A stretch of 64,000 nt of DNA from an uncultured Clostridia bacterium (GCA_900019385.1 FIZJ01000011.1:68006-132005), one strand, 5' to 3'; positions 29,994 to 38,225 are shown, counted from the stretch's first letter. Notes: a model not told the origin generated them from the letters alone. Translations and numbers: made by a program.

Positions 29994-31859
29994 TTACCGA
30001 TAAATATCCAAACGTATCTGCAGGCCAGAAACATGCTTGTCTGGTTCCAGCACGATTTCCGACTCGTAATACCATTCTCCGGGATTGACCATTTGATCCT
30101 GATTGGCGTCTATATGGGCTGTGACCCGGTACAAACCGGGCGGCAGCAGTTTATGGAAATACCGGTCCTGATCCAATTCTACCGCATAGTCGCCTCCTGT
30201 GTCGAGATTGGAAAAAACAACATCCGCCTTCTTAACCGGAGTGTTGGTAACGGCGGCATAGGCATTGACCAAACGCTGACCGGGACGCTCCGGGTCAAAG
30301 ACAATTCCGGTGCTCCACAATAGTTCTTCTAAATCATCCTTGGTTATATTGGGGTAGGTGCTTTTTACAAGGGCCGCTATTGCTGTCACCAGGGGAGTGG
30401 CCATCGAGGTCCCCCGCCCCACGCTGTAGCCGTCGCCGTTTGGTTCAACAAGATCAGTGCTGTAGACACCCTTGCCGGGATCCAATTCTTCACCTCCCGG
30501 AGCGAACAGCCGGACCCCGTCTGCCGCCGAATAATAGGTTATCTGATGTTGGCTGGTTGTTGCTCCGACGGCAATCACCTCATCATACCCCGCCGGGTAC
30601 AGCAGCTTGCCGCCATTTCCGGCAGCCGCCACCATGGTGATGCCTGCGGCGTCAGCCTCTTGAATTTTCGCATACAGCATATGTGTATGCGGCGATGATA
30701 GGTTGGCGCCAAGGCTCATGTTGATCAGATCCACACCCAGCTCGATCGCCTTGTCGATGCCGGCGATCACGTGGCTGAGGCTGCTGCGGTTGTCTTTTCC
30801 CAGAACCACGATGGGAATGATCTCCACATCGGCGCCCCAGACAGCCCCGGCAACGCCTTTGGCGTTGTCCGCTGTCGCTCCGATGATCCCGATGACATGG
30901 GTCCCATGGCTGTAGGGAGGCTTTTCGGGACGGCCGCTGCGGTGGAAATCGTCCCGGACATCACTGCTTTGATCCACTACATTGTATGCATCCTGCAGAT
31001 TAAGGTTTTGCTGCAGGTCGGGATGATCGGCGGAGATGAGAGTATCGAGCACCGCGATTCTTACAGTTGCCCGGCGCTCCACCTGCGGCCAGGCAAAGGG
31101 CAGGTAGACAGCGGCAAGGTTCCACTGCCGATTGTATTCTGGATCGTTGGGGATCGCGGCCAGCTGGAGTTCGGCCGCAGCTGCCAGAGGGAAAACCGGG
31201 TAGTCGATGTCCGCCGCTTTGACGAGCGGATGAGCCCTGGCCTCGCTGAGGAACTGATCGATAGGCACCTCTTCCGGCTTGGAAAAGACGACGATCCCCG
31301 CTTCCAGAAAGAGCCGTGATCCCTCTGCCCCGATGTCTCTGCCGATAGCAAGCGCTGCTTCCTCGCTGCAGACATACGGCTCGACAATGATGTCCCACGG
31401 TTCTTCATCCCAGGCTTCAGCCTCAAGTGGTCCAAAGTGGGCATCAAAGAGGGCCGGAAGCGGGACGGCGGGTATTTCCGGCAGCGCATAATCGACGGTG
31501 CCGGCGGCCACGCAATAGCTCTCGCCCCGGGGTGTGAGCTCGATTGACAAAAACACCTCCCGGTTTTTCCCCAGTGTTATCTTTTGTTCCACAGGCAGGT
31601 AGTCAGGATGCTCAACCTTGACCCGCAGCTTTGACTCAGAACCCCGCAGTGTTATGGAAAAACGCCCCTGCAGATCAGCCCGGAGCGAAAAAACACTTGA
31701 TTCGCCAATGATGGCCACCTCGGCCCCGGCGACAGGAATATCGCTGTTCTCATGGCGGATGATGCCGGCGATGGTGTAGATTCTGGCCAGATGCCAGTTG
31801 ATGCACCCCGCGAGAAGGATCAAAATCAAAAGCGCTGCTACCGGCAGGGTTCTCTGCAT
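29994..31859 (-). CDS. S8 subtilisin-like protease, lipoprotein
   Basis: The 621 residues start at ATG 31859 after GGAGGTG (the longer frame lacks a site). Residues 1-18 are a lipoprotein signal ending LLAGC. A carboxypeptidase-regulatory-like beta domain (about 25-110) and a prodomain-like region follow. The S8 catalytic domain spans about 230-525 with Asp in AVLDTLISADHPD, His in YSHGTHVIGI and Ser in GRGTSMATP, so the triad is complete. Near the C-terminus DANQDQMVNPGEW resembles a calcium-binding EF-hand loop. It is co-transcribed with the small outer-membrane protein gene. The substrate is unknown. Confidence 0.9.
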   Translation of the reverse strand: MQRTLPVAALLILILLAGCINWHLARIYTIAGIIRHENSDIPVAGAEVAIIGESSVFSLRADLQGRFSITLRGSESKLRVKVEHPDYLPVEQKITLGKNREVFLSIELTPRGESYCVAAGTVDYALPEIPAVPLPALFDAHFGPLEAEAWDEEPWDIIVEPYVCSEEAALAIGRDIGAEGSRLFLEAGIVVFSKPEEVPIDQFLSEARAHPLVKAADIDYPVFPLAAAAELQLAAIPNDPEYNRQWNLAAVYLPFAWPQVERRATVRIAVLDTLISADHPDLQQNLNLQDAYNVVDQSSDVRDDFHRSGRPEKPPYSHGTHVIGIIGATADNAKGVAGAVWGADVEIIPIVVLGKDNRSSLSHVIAGIDKAIELGVDLINMSLGANLSSPHTHMLYAKIQEADAAGITMVAAAGNGGKLLYPAGYDEVIAVGATTSQHQITYYSAADGVRLFAPGGEELDPGKGVYSTDLVEPNGDGYSVGRGTSMATPLVTAIAALVKSTYPNITKDDLEELLWSTGIVFDPERPGQRLVNAYAAVTNTPVKKADVVFSNLDTGGDYAVELDQDRYFHKLLPPGLYRVTAHIDANQDQMVNPGEWYYESEIVLEPDKHVSGLQIRLDIYR

Positions 31860-31962
31860 GGACGCACCTCCGCTGTGTGTTACCAAATATATTCGCTGCC
31901 GCGATCATAATCCCTGTTGGCAGGATGGATCTCTAATCGTATTAAAATAATTAAGGTAAACC

Positions 31963-31991
31963 TTGACATTTTCAATATATGGATTTATATT
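31963..31991 (+). promoter_or_regulatory. Promoter of the DUF2089 operon
   Basis: Consensus TTGACA (31963-31968), 17 bases, then TATATT (31986-31991). The surrounding 31900-32040 is markedly AT-rich. The AAGGTGGTGA site at 32036-32045 serves the TTG start at 32047. Confidence 0.8.
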
Positions 31992-32046
31992 ATTTAAGTA
32001 GATGAACAAAATAGCATCGTGTCCTTAATAACATTAAGGTGGTGAT

Positions 32047-32418
32047 TTGAATTTGGAAAGGCGATTGGTAAGCAAGTGTCCGATTTGCGGCGGCCGCATG
32101 CACATCACGCAGCTGCACTGTGGGAGCTGCGATACCTCCTTGACAGGGCGGTTCGCCCCCTGCAAATTCTGTCAGCTCACAGCGGAACAGCAGGAGTTTG
32201 TGGAGGTGTTTTTAGCGTCCCGAGGCAACATCAAGGAGGTGGAGCGGCTTTTGGGTATTTCCTACCCCACAGTCCGCAGCCGTCTTGATCAAATCATAGA
32301 GGCTTTGGGCTACCGGGTCGAGTACCAGGAAACGGACTCCCACCGCAAAGATATTCTCAAAGCCCTGAGCGATGGCGAAATCACGGCGGAAGAGGCCATC
32401 AAGCTTTTAAAAAGGTAA
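32047..32418 (+). CDS. DUF2089 family protein: zinc ribbon, HTH and SHOCT-like tail
   Basis: This 123-residue protein has a zinc-ribbon-like N-terminus (CPICGG ... CGSCD, then CKFC). A helix-turn-helix segment resembling sigma-70 region 4 follows (EVERLLGISYPTVRSRLDQII, about 62-82). The C-terminal hairpin ILKALSDGEITAEEAIKLLK is SHOCT-like. It probably binds DNA and may regulate its own operon. The TTG start at 32047 follows a strong site and a consensus promoter. The next two genes carry the same C-terminal-type hairpin at their N-termini. Confidence 0.85.
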   Translation: MNLERRLVSKCPICGGRMHITQLHCGSCDTSLTGRFAPCKFCQLTAEQQEFVEVFLASRGNIKEVERLLGISYPTVRSRLDQIIEALGYRVEYQETDSHRKDILKALSDGEITAEEAIKLLKR

Positions 32419-32433
32419 GGAGGCGGATCAGGC

Positions 32434-33606
32434 ATGCACGAAGAACGCTTGTTAATCCTGAAAATGGTGGAGTCAGGCAAAATCACGGCGCAAGAAGCGG
32501 CGGAGCTTTTGGAAGCCCTGGAGGAAGAGGAGGCGCCGAAGCAGGCCAAAGGTGACGATGTTTGGCGCAGAATCGAGAAGCAAAGTGAAGAACTGGCCAG
32601 GAAGATCGAGCGGGCGGCTGAACGGTTCAGCCAATCCATTGAAACGAAACTGGAAGATACGGGGATTTCTGAGCAGTTGGGCAATCTTCAGCGCTGGCTT
32701 ACAAAACTTCCGTTCTTAAGCGGTATCGCCAATGATGTCCATGAGTTCGTCCAGGAAGTCGAGGGCAGCTTCGCCCCGGACGCGGAGGGAATTCCGCTTT
32801 TGGTCAAGAACATCAACGGCGCCATCGATGTGGAAGGCTGGGAAGGGGAAGGCTTCAAACTGGTGGTCACACACCGAATCAGGGCCAAAGATCGGGATGG
32901 AGCGCTGGACAAAATGACCCAGATTGATCTGCCGCAGCAAGGGGCGGTCATTGACCGGCTGGAAATAGAAGTGCGTGAGCAAAACGACACCAGCATCTCT
33001 TTTAAGCTTTTCGTACCTCGGAAAGGGCCTTATGTGCTGCGCATGAGATCCAACAACGGCCGGTGTCAAGTGAGCAACATGCTGGCCAAGAGCGTGGAAG
33101 TGGACACCATCAACGGATCGGTGGGCATCAGCCAAGTCAAGGCCGATACCATGCTCACCAAAACCAACAATGGGTCGAACAACCTGAACTATGTCGAAGC
33201 TAACCTGGTTCAGCAGCGCACAGCCAATGGCTCGATCAAATTCGCCGGCAGCGGCCGCAAGATCGCCTGTGGCTCGACGAACGGCAGTGTCCGGGTCTCG
33301 CCTTTGGCCTTTGCCCATGAGCAGAGTGAAATCGATATCCATACCGTGAACGGTTCAGTGCGGTGCCACCTGCCGCAGCTTCCGGATCTCCACGTCAAGC
33401 TCGATGCCGCTTCGTCAGTGGGGAAAATCACTGTCGGCCTGGCGAATTTCGCGGTGGAATCGGAGCAGAAGGGCGGCAGCATGCATAAAGTAGTTGGAGC
33501 AGCCGCAGGTCAAACCGAGGGAGGTAAAACGATCACCATCCGTACCCGCACCGGCTGCGGCTCAATCTATATCGGACATGAGAGGGATCACCATGGCACT
33601 CACTAA
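32434..33606 (+). CDS. DUF4097 beta-repeat protein with N-terminal SHOCT-like domain (YvlB-like)
   Basis: This 390-residue protein begins with a SHOCT-like hairpin (RLLILKMVESGKITAQEAAELL, about 5-26) and a charged helical linker. From about 120 a DUF4097 right-handed beta structure shows repeated NG turns (NNGRCQVSN, TINGSVGIS, NNGSNNLNY, ANGSIKFAG, TNGSVRVSP, VNGSVRCHL). There is no signal peptide or membrane helix. B. subtilis YvlB and LiaG share the DUF4097 fold and belong to envelope-stress regulons. A similar role here is inference. It overlaps the next gene by 14 bases. Confidence 0.85.
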   Translation: MHEERLLILKMVESGKITAQEAAELLEALEEEEAPKQAKGDDVWRRIEKQSEELARKIERAAERFSQSIETKLEDTGISEQLGNLQRWLTKLPFLSGIANDVHEFVQEVEGSFAPDAEGIPLLVKNINGAIDVEGWEGEGFKLVVTHRIRAKDRDGALDKMTQIDLPQQGAVIDRLEIEVREQNDTSISFKLFVPRKGPYVLRMRSNNGRCQVSNMLAKSVEVDTINGSVGISQVKADTMLTKTNNGSNNLNYVEANLVQQRTANGSIKFAGSGRKIACGSTNGSVRVSPLAFAHEQSEIDIHTVNGSVRCHLPQLPDLHVKLDAASSVGKITVGLANFAVESEQKGGSMHKVVGAAAGQTEGGKTITIRTRTGCGSIYIGHERDHHGTH

Positions 33607-33940
33607 AGAACAGCTTCAGATTTTGGAGATGCTGAAGGAAGGCAAGATCAGTGTGGAAGAAAGCGCCAAACTGTTGGAAGCGGTGAATGAACCCAAACCC
33701 GGGAACCGCCCTAAAGCCACCAGAGTGATTGTCACCATCACCGAGTCCGGCAAGGACACGACCAATCTCAGGATTCCCGTTACTTTGGCGACGGTGTTTT
33801 GGAAGTTCGTGCCGAAAGATATTCAGGCTCAGATCAATCTGGATTTGATTCTGGAGCAGATTGAAGCAGGAGCGACGGGGGAGATTATCGAAATAGAGCA
33901 ACCGGCGCAGCAGCGCAAGATCAATATTAGTCTCGCCTGA
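33593..33940 (+). CDS. Small SHOCT-like domain protein
   Basis: This 115-residue protein begins ATG 33593 (GAGAGGG upstream), inside the end of the previous gene. Residues 5-28 (KEQLQILEMLKEGKISVEESAKLL) repeat the SHOCT-like hairpin of its two upstream neighbours. The rest (TRVIVTITESGKDTTNLRIPVTLATVFWKFVP) is a beta-rich domain without a family name I can assign. It is cytosolic and the third member of the operon. It may act as a partner of the DUF4097 protein. Confidence 0.75.
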   Translation: MALTKEQLQILEMLKEGKISVEESAKLLEAVNEPKPGNRPKATRVIVTITESGKDTTNLRIPVTLATVFWKFVPKDIQAQINLDLILEQIEAGATGEIIEIEQPAQQRKINISLA

Positions 33941-33964
33941 GCAGATGCGGCAAAGGGGATCGGA

Positions 33965-34765
33965 ATGATTAGACTGGTGGCGCTTGATATCGACGACACA
34001 CTCATGGACAGCAAGGGAAACATACCACAGGCCAATCTGGAAGCGATTGATCGGGTCAGGAGGCAGGGTGTGGAAGTTGTCCTGGTGACAGGGAGGATGC
34101 ACTGCAGGGCACTGCCGTATGCCCGAATGCTCAAGCTGGATCCGGAACAGGTCTTGATCAGCTACAACGGAGCGATGCTGAGGAAGATCAGCGGTGAGGA
34201 AATAGCGCATATCCCGCTGGAACACCACACTGCCCTGGAACTGATCGAGTACTTTCAAAACAGGAACCGCACAGTCCAGATTTACCATGACGATCAGCTG
34301 TATGTGGCGGAAATCGATGCCAATGTGGAGTACTATATGCGCATGTCCGGGGCTGAAGCCCGGCCTGTGGGGGATCTGTACCGGTTTGCGGCTGATCAGA
34401 GCAAGGCCTTGTCCAAGCTGCTGGTGGTGGGCAGCGAGGAAGAGGTGGCCGAGGAGATCAGCTTGGCGCAGATCCGGTTTGGTTCCATCGTTCAAGTGGT
34501 CCAGTCGAAAAAACGCTATATCGAGATCACTCATCTCGATGCCACGAAAGGCAAAGCCCTGGCCTATCTCGCCGGGCGCCTCGGTTATCGCCGGGAGGAA
34601 GTCATGGCGGTGGGCGACGGCGGCAACGATCTGGGAATGATTGAATGGGCGGGGGTTGGTGTGGCTGTAGGCAACGCTCCGGAGCATGTCAAAGCCGCAG
34701 CCGATTTTGTCACCAAGACTCATGACGAAGCTGGAGTGGCATACGCCTTGGACCGGTTTGTCTAG
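33965..34765 (+). CDS. Cof-type HAD-IIB family phosphatase
   Basis: This 266-residue cytosolic hydrolase of the haloacid dehalogenase superfamily has motif I LVALDIDDTLMDS (nucleophile Asp 8), motif II VLVTGR, and motif IV AVGDGGNDLGMIEWAGVGVAVGNA. The C2b cap lies between (about 80-190). Family members dephosphorylate sugar phosphates or cofactor phosphates, but the substrate cannot be predicted. It lies 24 bases after the SHOCT operon and ends at a strong hairpin (34789-34822). Confidence 0.93.
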   Translation: MIRLVALDIDDTLMDSKGNIPQANLEAIDRVRRQGVEVVLVTGRMHCRALPYARMLKLDPEQVLISYNGAMLRKISGEEIAHIPLEHHTALELIEYFQNRNRTVQIYHDDQLYVAEIDANVEYYMRMSGAEARPVGDLYRFAADQSKALSKLLVVGSEEEVAEEISLAQIRFGSIVQVVQSKKRYIEITHLDATKGKALAYLAGRLGYRREEVMAVGDGGNDLGMIEWAGVGVAVGNAPEHVKAAADFVTKTHDEAGVAYALDRFV

Positions 34766-34788
34766 GGTTTGGAGCAGAAGCATGAGCT

Positions 34789-34822
34789 GGGTGCGTGTCC
34801 CGGTTAACCCGGGTGCGCACCC
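34789..34822 (+). terminator. Terminator after the Cof phosphatase
   Basis: A strong two-part hairpin: GGGTGCG / CGCACCC outer arms and a CCCGG / CCGGG inner stem. It is followed by ATTTCATT, a weak T tract. Confidence 0.7.
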
Positions 34823-34944
34823 ATTTCATTAGCAGGAAGTCCCAGATCTGGGAACAAATCCATAACGGCTTCTAGCAGGACTTATGTTGGACAACGAGAA
34901 TATCTTAAGCGAAAGTTGTAACGAGCCGGGCTTCGTTACAGCTG

Positions 34945-34962
34945 AACTAACTTATGTTAGTT
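34945..34962 (+). promoter_or_regulatory. Palindromic operator candidate, copy 2
   Basis: AACTAACTTATGTTAGTT contains the exact reverse complement of the 16-base palindrome at 16361-16376 and extends it by one pair on each side. It lies about 270 bases before the outer-membrane protein start, directly after a 10-bp hairpin. Confidence 0.55.
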
Positions 34963-35107
34963 ATGGTTGCGCCGGCACAGTATTCCTGCGGCAATGCAGG
35001 AAAGGAGGTGACAGTTCCCCCAAGGCAGACAACCGGGGAGTATTGGAATGGCCGCAGCCGGAGCTTCATGCCCAGACAATCGAATGAACACGGCACCATC
35101 CGCACAC

Positions 35108-35161
35108 GAAGGGAATATAGCAGATGAGGAAACATGGACACTCACCTGCGGTGATTCCTTC
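35108..35161 (+). ncRNA. Candidate leader stem-loop (composite 17-bp stem)
   Basis: Outer arms GAAGGGAAT / ATTCCTTC (one bulged G) and inner arms GCAGATGAG / CTCACCTGC (one mismatch) enclose a 12-base loop. It ends about 70 bases before the outer-membrane protein start. It could stabilise the mRNA or be the expression-platform part of a larger leader element. It is not a terminator, because no T tract follows. Confidence 0.4.
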
Positions 35162-35232
35162 AGACGCACCAGATATCAAGACCAAAGTCTGTTCAAGCAT
35201 GGAATAAACAGATTAAGGGGGATCACAAACGA

Positions 35233-36591
35233 ATGAAGAAATCAGTGATGATTCTTACACTAGTGCTTGCAATGACAATTTCCGGTTCGGTTCTCGCCGC
35301 CGGAATCAAGTTCGACGGTTCGCTGAAATCCAATCTCGAGTGGTACAGAGATCTGGAAGGCACCATCGAGACTCGTCCATCTTCCGAGCTGAGCCTGAAC
35401 TTCGGTTTGGACACAGCCGGTGAGAAGACCAGAGCTGTTGTGGAATTCGGCATCGGCCACAAGAACAATCAAGGCTTGGATCTTGACCTGGATCCCAGCA
35501 ACCTGGTTCTGAAGAAGGCCTATATCGAGACTGACGGTGCCTTCTGGCACGGCGGCCCTGAGGCCACCACCCGTTTTGGCAGCCTGGACATCGATTACGG
35601 CCCGTTCAGCGTGGTCAAGAACCAATACGGCATCAGCGTGAGCAACATGAACATCGGGCCGGTTTCAGTCAAAGGCTTCTACGGCATCCCGACCCAAGAG
35701 CGCAAATCGATTCAAGGCTTGCGGGCTGACATGCTCATGGACAACATCGCCGCCGGCGCAGCCCTGGTTCACGACTGGGATGCACTGCATGTGGCAGTGG
35801 ACGGCGCGATCCGGCCGATGGAGGATCTGATTCTCGGCGCTTCAGTGGCTACAGAAATCGATCTGAGATCAGAAGATGTTGAAGAACAAGAAGAAGGCCA
35901 AGAGGAAGAGAGCGCACTCAGGCACATGTTCGCAGTCGGAGCTCAATACCAGGTAATGGACAACCTGACTGTCCGCGGCGGTTACAAAGCTATTTCGGAA
36001 GGCTGGAAGCCGGAATACCTGGCTGACAAGGCCAAGAAAGCATCCGACGACCGCGGCCAGAATTGGATCCACGAAAGCGAACGGAGAAACAGCGGTTTCT
36101 ATGCTGGCATCGCCACCAACCAAGCTGGCATCCAGCTGACAGCCGACTACGATCAGATCTTTGACGAGGCAGTGCTGAGCGCTGCGACCGATGTGGAAGG
36201 GTACAACCTCAACGTTGAGACCGTGCTGGCAGTAGGCGGCGAGGAAGGCATCAAGACCCAGAGCACCAAACTGGGAGTGGAAAAAGCGTTCGCAGTGATG
36301 GACGGCCTGGATGTCACCGCCAACTACAGCGGCCAATGGACTCCCGATACTGGGCTGGTGCACACTGTAGGCGCCAAGACAAAGGTAGGCTTCATCCCTG
36401 CAGTGAAAGGGCTTGAGCTGAACAGCGAAGTGACTGTTTCCGATCTGGAAACCATCGGCTACCAGGTTGGGGCTGCCTTCAAGGCACCAAACGGTATTGA
36501 TCTAAGCATCAAGCACGTAGGCGGCAACTTTGCAGACGAATCGATCAAGACCGGTACCACAGCCAAAGCAGGTATCGCAGTCAAGTTCTAA
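35233..36591 (+). CDS. Large beta-barrel outer-membrane protein (porin-like)
   Basis: This 452-residue protein has a signal peptide (MKKSVMILTLVLAMTISGSVLAA, cleavage near 22-24). The mature part is strand-rich with regular alternation (KFDGSLKSNLEWYRD, AVVEFGIGHKNN, ATTRFGSLDIDYG, AGIQLTADYDQI) and ends KAGIAVKF with the terminal Phe of BamA clients. An acidic run near 214-226 may be a loop. It carries no SLH domain, unlike OmpM-type proteins. Porin function is inferred. It is a single-gene unit behind a long structured leader and ends in a strong terminator. Codon choice is biased to frequent codons, hinting at high expression. Confidence 0.72.
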   Translation: MKKSVMILTLVLAMTISGSVLAAGIKFDGSLKSNLEWYRDLEGTIETRPSSELSLNFGLDTAGEKTRAVVEFGIGHKNNQGLDLDLDPSNLVLKKAYIETDGAFWHGGPEATTRFGSLDIDYGPFSVVKNQYGISVSNMNIGPVSVKGFYGIPTQERKSIQGLRADMLMDNIAAGAALVHDWDALHVAVDGAIRPMEDLILGASVATEIDLRSEDVEEQEEGQEEESALRHMFAVGAQYQVMDNLTVRGGYKAISEGWKPEYLADKAKKASDDRGQNWIHESERRNSGFYAGIATNQAGIQLTADYDQIFDEAVLSAATDVEGYNLNVETVLAVGGEEGIKTQSTKLGVEKAFAVMDGLDVTANYSGQWTPDTGLVHTVGAKTKVGFIPAVKGLELNSEVTVSDLETIGYQVGAAFKAPNGIDLSIKHVGGNFADESIKTGTTAKAGIAVKF

Positions 36592-36611
36592 TTGTAAACC
36601 GAGACTCATAA

Positions 36612-36643
36612 ATAAAGCGGCCTGTCCCCACAGGCCGCTTTAT
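36612..36643 (+). terminator. Terminator after the large outer-membrane protein gene
   Basis: A perfect 14-bp stem ATAAAGCGGCCTGT / ACAGGCCGCTTTAT with a CCCC loop. Confidence 0.85.
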
Positions 36644-37034
36644 CGTTGCAGGAGTGAAATATCCGGCGGTTAAGGCAGGAATTCAGAGAATTGCGGTGAA
36701 TATTAATTGAGAATCCGCCTGTTGCTGCCGCAGGCTTTAACAAGTCATTAAAAATGTATTAATTAAAAGAAGGATATTTATTTCGGTTGTGGAATAGTCA
36801 GAGTAAGAGAGATACCGAGTGCACTGTGTTTCAGCATGTAATGTCGGTTTTTTCAGGAAAATGCCGTAGACTCTCAGTTGGTTCAGGCAGCTTTTTGTGA
36901 TCTCTCTACTGACAATGGAAAAGTAAAATATAATCGAAATGTTTCCGGGAGGTGTTACACAGGTAATTTTATCAATCACTCGTAAGATACCCAATAAGCC
37001 AGCACGCTAAATTTTATATAGAGGAGGGTAATTA
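36644..37034 (+). other. AT-rich intergenic region ahead of the sugar-ABC ATPase gene
   Basis: These 391 bases hold no convincing gene. A TATAAT lies at 36929-36934 with a CTGACA at 36909-36914, but the 14-base spacer is short for a sigma-A promoter. The GAGGAGG site just before 37035 serves the ATPase gene. No repeat, tRNA or clear riboswitch was recognised. Confidence 0.5.
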
Positions 37035-38195
37035 ATGGCCAGGGTATTGCTAGACGGTGTTACCAAGCGTTTTGGTAACGTCGTGGCAGTAAACGATGTA
37101 GATTTGGAAGTCAAAGATAAAGAGTTTGTAGTATTGGTAGGCCCGTCCGGCTGCGGAAAATCCACCACACTGCGGATGATCGCCGGACTGGAGGAAATCA
37201 CAAAGGGAACTATCACTATTGGGGACACTGTTGTCAACGACATTCCTCCCAAAGACAGAGACATTGCCATGGTATTCCAAAACTATGCTCTGTATCCCCA
37301 CATGGATGTTTATAATAACATGGCTTTTGGTTTGAAACTGCGCAAGTTCCCCAAGACCGAGATCGATCGCCGCGTTAAAGAAGCGGCCCGGATGTTGGGA
37401 ATCGAGAACTTGCTCGACAGAAAGCCGAAGCAGCTCTCCGGCGGTCAGCGTCAGCGTGTCGCTGTAGGCCGGGCGATTGTGCGGGAACCAAAAGTATTCC
37501 TGATGGACGAACCGCTGTCCAACCTCGACGCCAAGCTGCGCGTGCAGATGAGGGCTGAGCTCAGCAAGCTGCATCAAAGGCTGCAGGCCACAATCATCTA
37601 CGTTACCCACGACCAGATCGAAGCTATGACCATGGGTGACAGGATTGTGGTTATGCGCGACGGCCTCATCCAACAGGTGGCCAGCCCGCTGGTAATCTAC
37701 AACCATCCGAACAATGTGTTCGTAGCCGGGTTCATCGGCAGCCCGCCCATGAACTTCATCAATATGATCTTGACCCGCGAAGATGACCGCTACTTCGTGG
37801 AGACCATCGAAGGCCGGGTCAAGCTGGAGATTCCACGGGAACGTGTAGCCTACTTCGACAATATCGACGCGTATGTTGAAAAAGAAGTGATCTTCGGTAT
37901 CCGTCCAGAAGACATCGAAGACTTCGATGTGTTCAAGGCCCAGTACGGAGATGCAGCCGAATCAATGAACAACTCTTTCACCGCCATGGTGGACGTGATC
38001 GAGCCGATGGGCGCCGAAACATACCTCTACCTGTCGCTGGATGAAGAGATTCCACAGCTGATTGCCCGTGTTGATGCCCAGACAACAGCCGTCAGCGGCG
38101 AGCAGCACAAAGTGGCGCTCAACATGAACAAGTGTCAGCTGTTTGACAAAGAGACCGAGAAATCGCTCCGGAAAGAAAACGTGCGCTTGAGATAA
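37035..38195 (+). CDS. ugpC: Sugar ABC transporter ATP-binding protein (MsmX/UgpC type)
   Basis: This 386-residue ATPase powers carbohydrate uptake permeases. It has Walker [10 protein letters not shown] (37-45), signature [14 protein letters not shown], Walker [16 protein letters not shown] and switch His in [12 protein letters not shown]-terminal regulatory/OB domain (about 240-386) is typical of MalK/MsmK proteins. No permease or binding-protein genes are next to it, so it is probably a shared ATPase serving several sugar transporters, as MsmX does in B. subtilis. A strong terminator follows. Confidence 0.95.
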   Translation: MARVLLDGVTKRFGNVVAVNDVDLEVKDKEFVVLVGPSGCGKSTTLRMIAGLEEITKGTITIGDTVVNDIPPKDRDIAMVFQNYALYPHMDVYNNMAFGLKLRKFPKTEIDRRVKEAARMLGIENLLDRKPKQLSGGQRQRVAVGRAIVREPKVFLMDEPLSNLDAKLRVQMRAELSKLHQRLQATIIYVTHDQIEAMTMGDRIVVMRDGLIQQVASPLVIYNHPNNVFVAGFIGSPPMNFINMILTREDDRYFVETIEGRVKLEIPRERVAYFDNIDAYVEKEVIFGIRPEDIEDFDVFKAQYGDAAESMNNSFTAMVDVIEPMGAETYLYLSLDEEIPQLIARVDAQTTAVSGEQHKVALNMNKCQLFDKETEKSLRKENVRLR

Positions 38196-38225
38196 GCATC
38201 TTTCGAAGCTGAGGAATGAGAGCAC

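Larger units (their letters stand above)
34823..35232 (+). promoter_or_regulatory. Long structured region ahead of the large outer-membrane protein gene
   Basis: These 410 bases carry no convincing gene but many inverted repeats: a perfect palindrome TCCCAGATCTGGGA (34840-34853), a stem with TGTAACGA / TCGTTACA (34914-34943), the operator palindrome (34945-34962), TTCCTGC / GCAGGAA (34983-35002), TCCCC / GGGGA (35016-35039), and a large composite stem (35108-35161). TAGCAGGA occurs at 34830 and 34873. A 9-base ACTTATGTT occurs at 34880 and again within the operator at 34950. No clear sigma-A promoter could be placed. The density of hairpins suggests a regulated mRNA leader. Confidence 0.55.

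Noticed and set aside
34884-35236. Open frames of 60-80 codons on the plus strand within the outer-membrane protein leader
   Set aside because: They have no ribosome-binding site at a proper distance, no recognisable composition and run through strong hairpins. I treat the region as a leader.
36909-36934. CTGACA ... TATAAT as the promoter of the ABC ATPase gene
   Set aside because: The spacer is only 14 bases, too short for a normal sigma-A promoter; noted only in the intergenic entry.
36737-36994. An 85-codon minus-strand frame ahead of the ABC ATPase gene
   Set aside because: AT-rich intergenic sequence, no site before the ATG, no family pattern.
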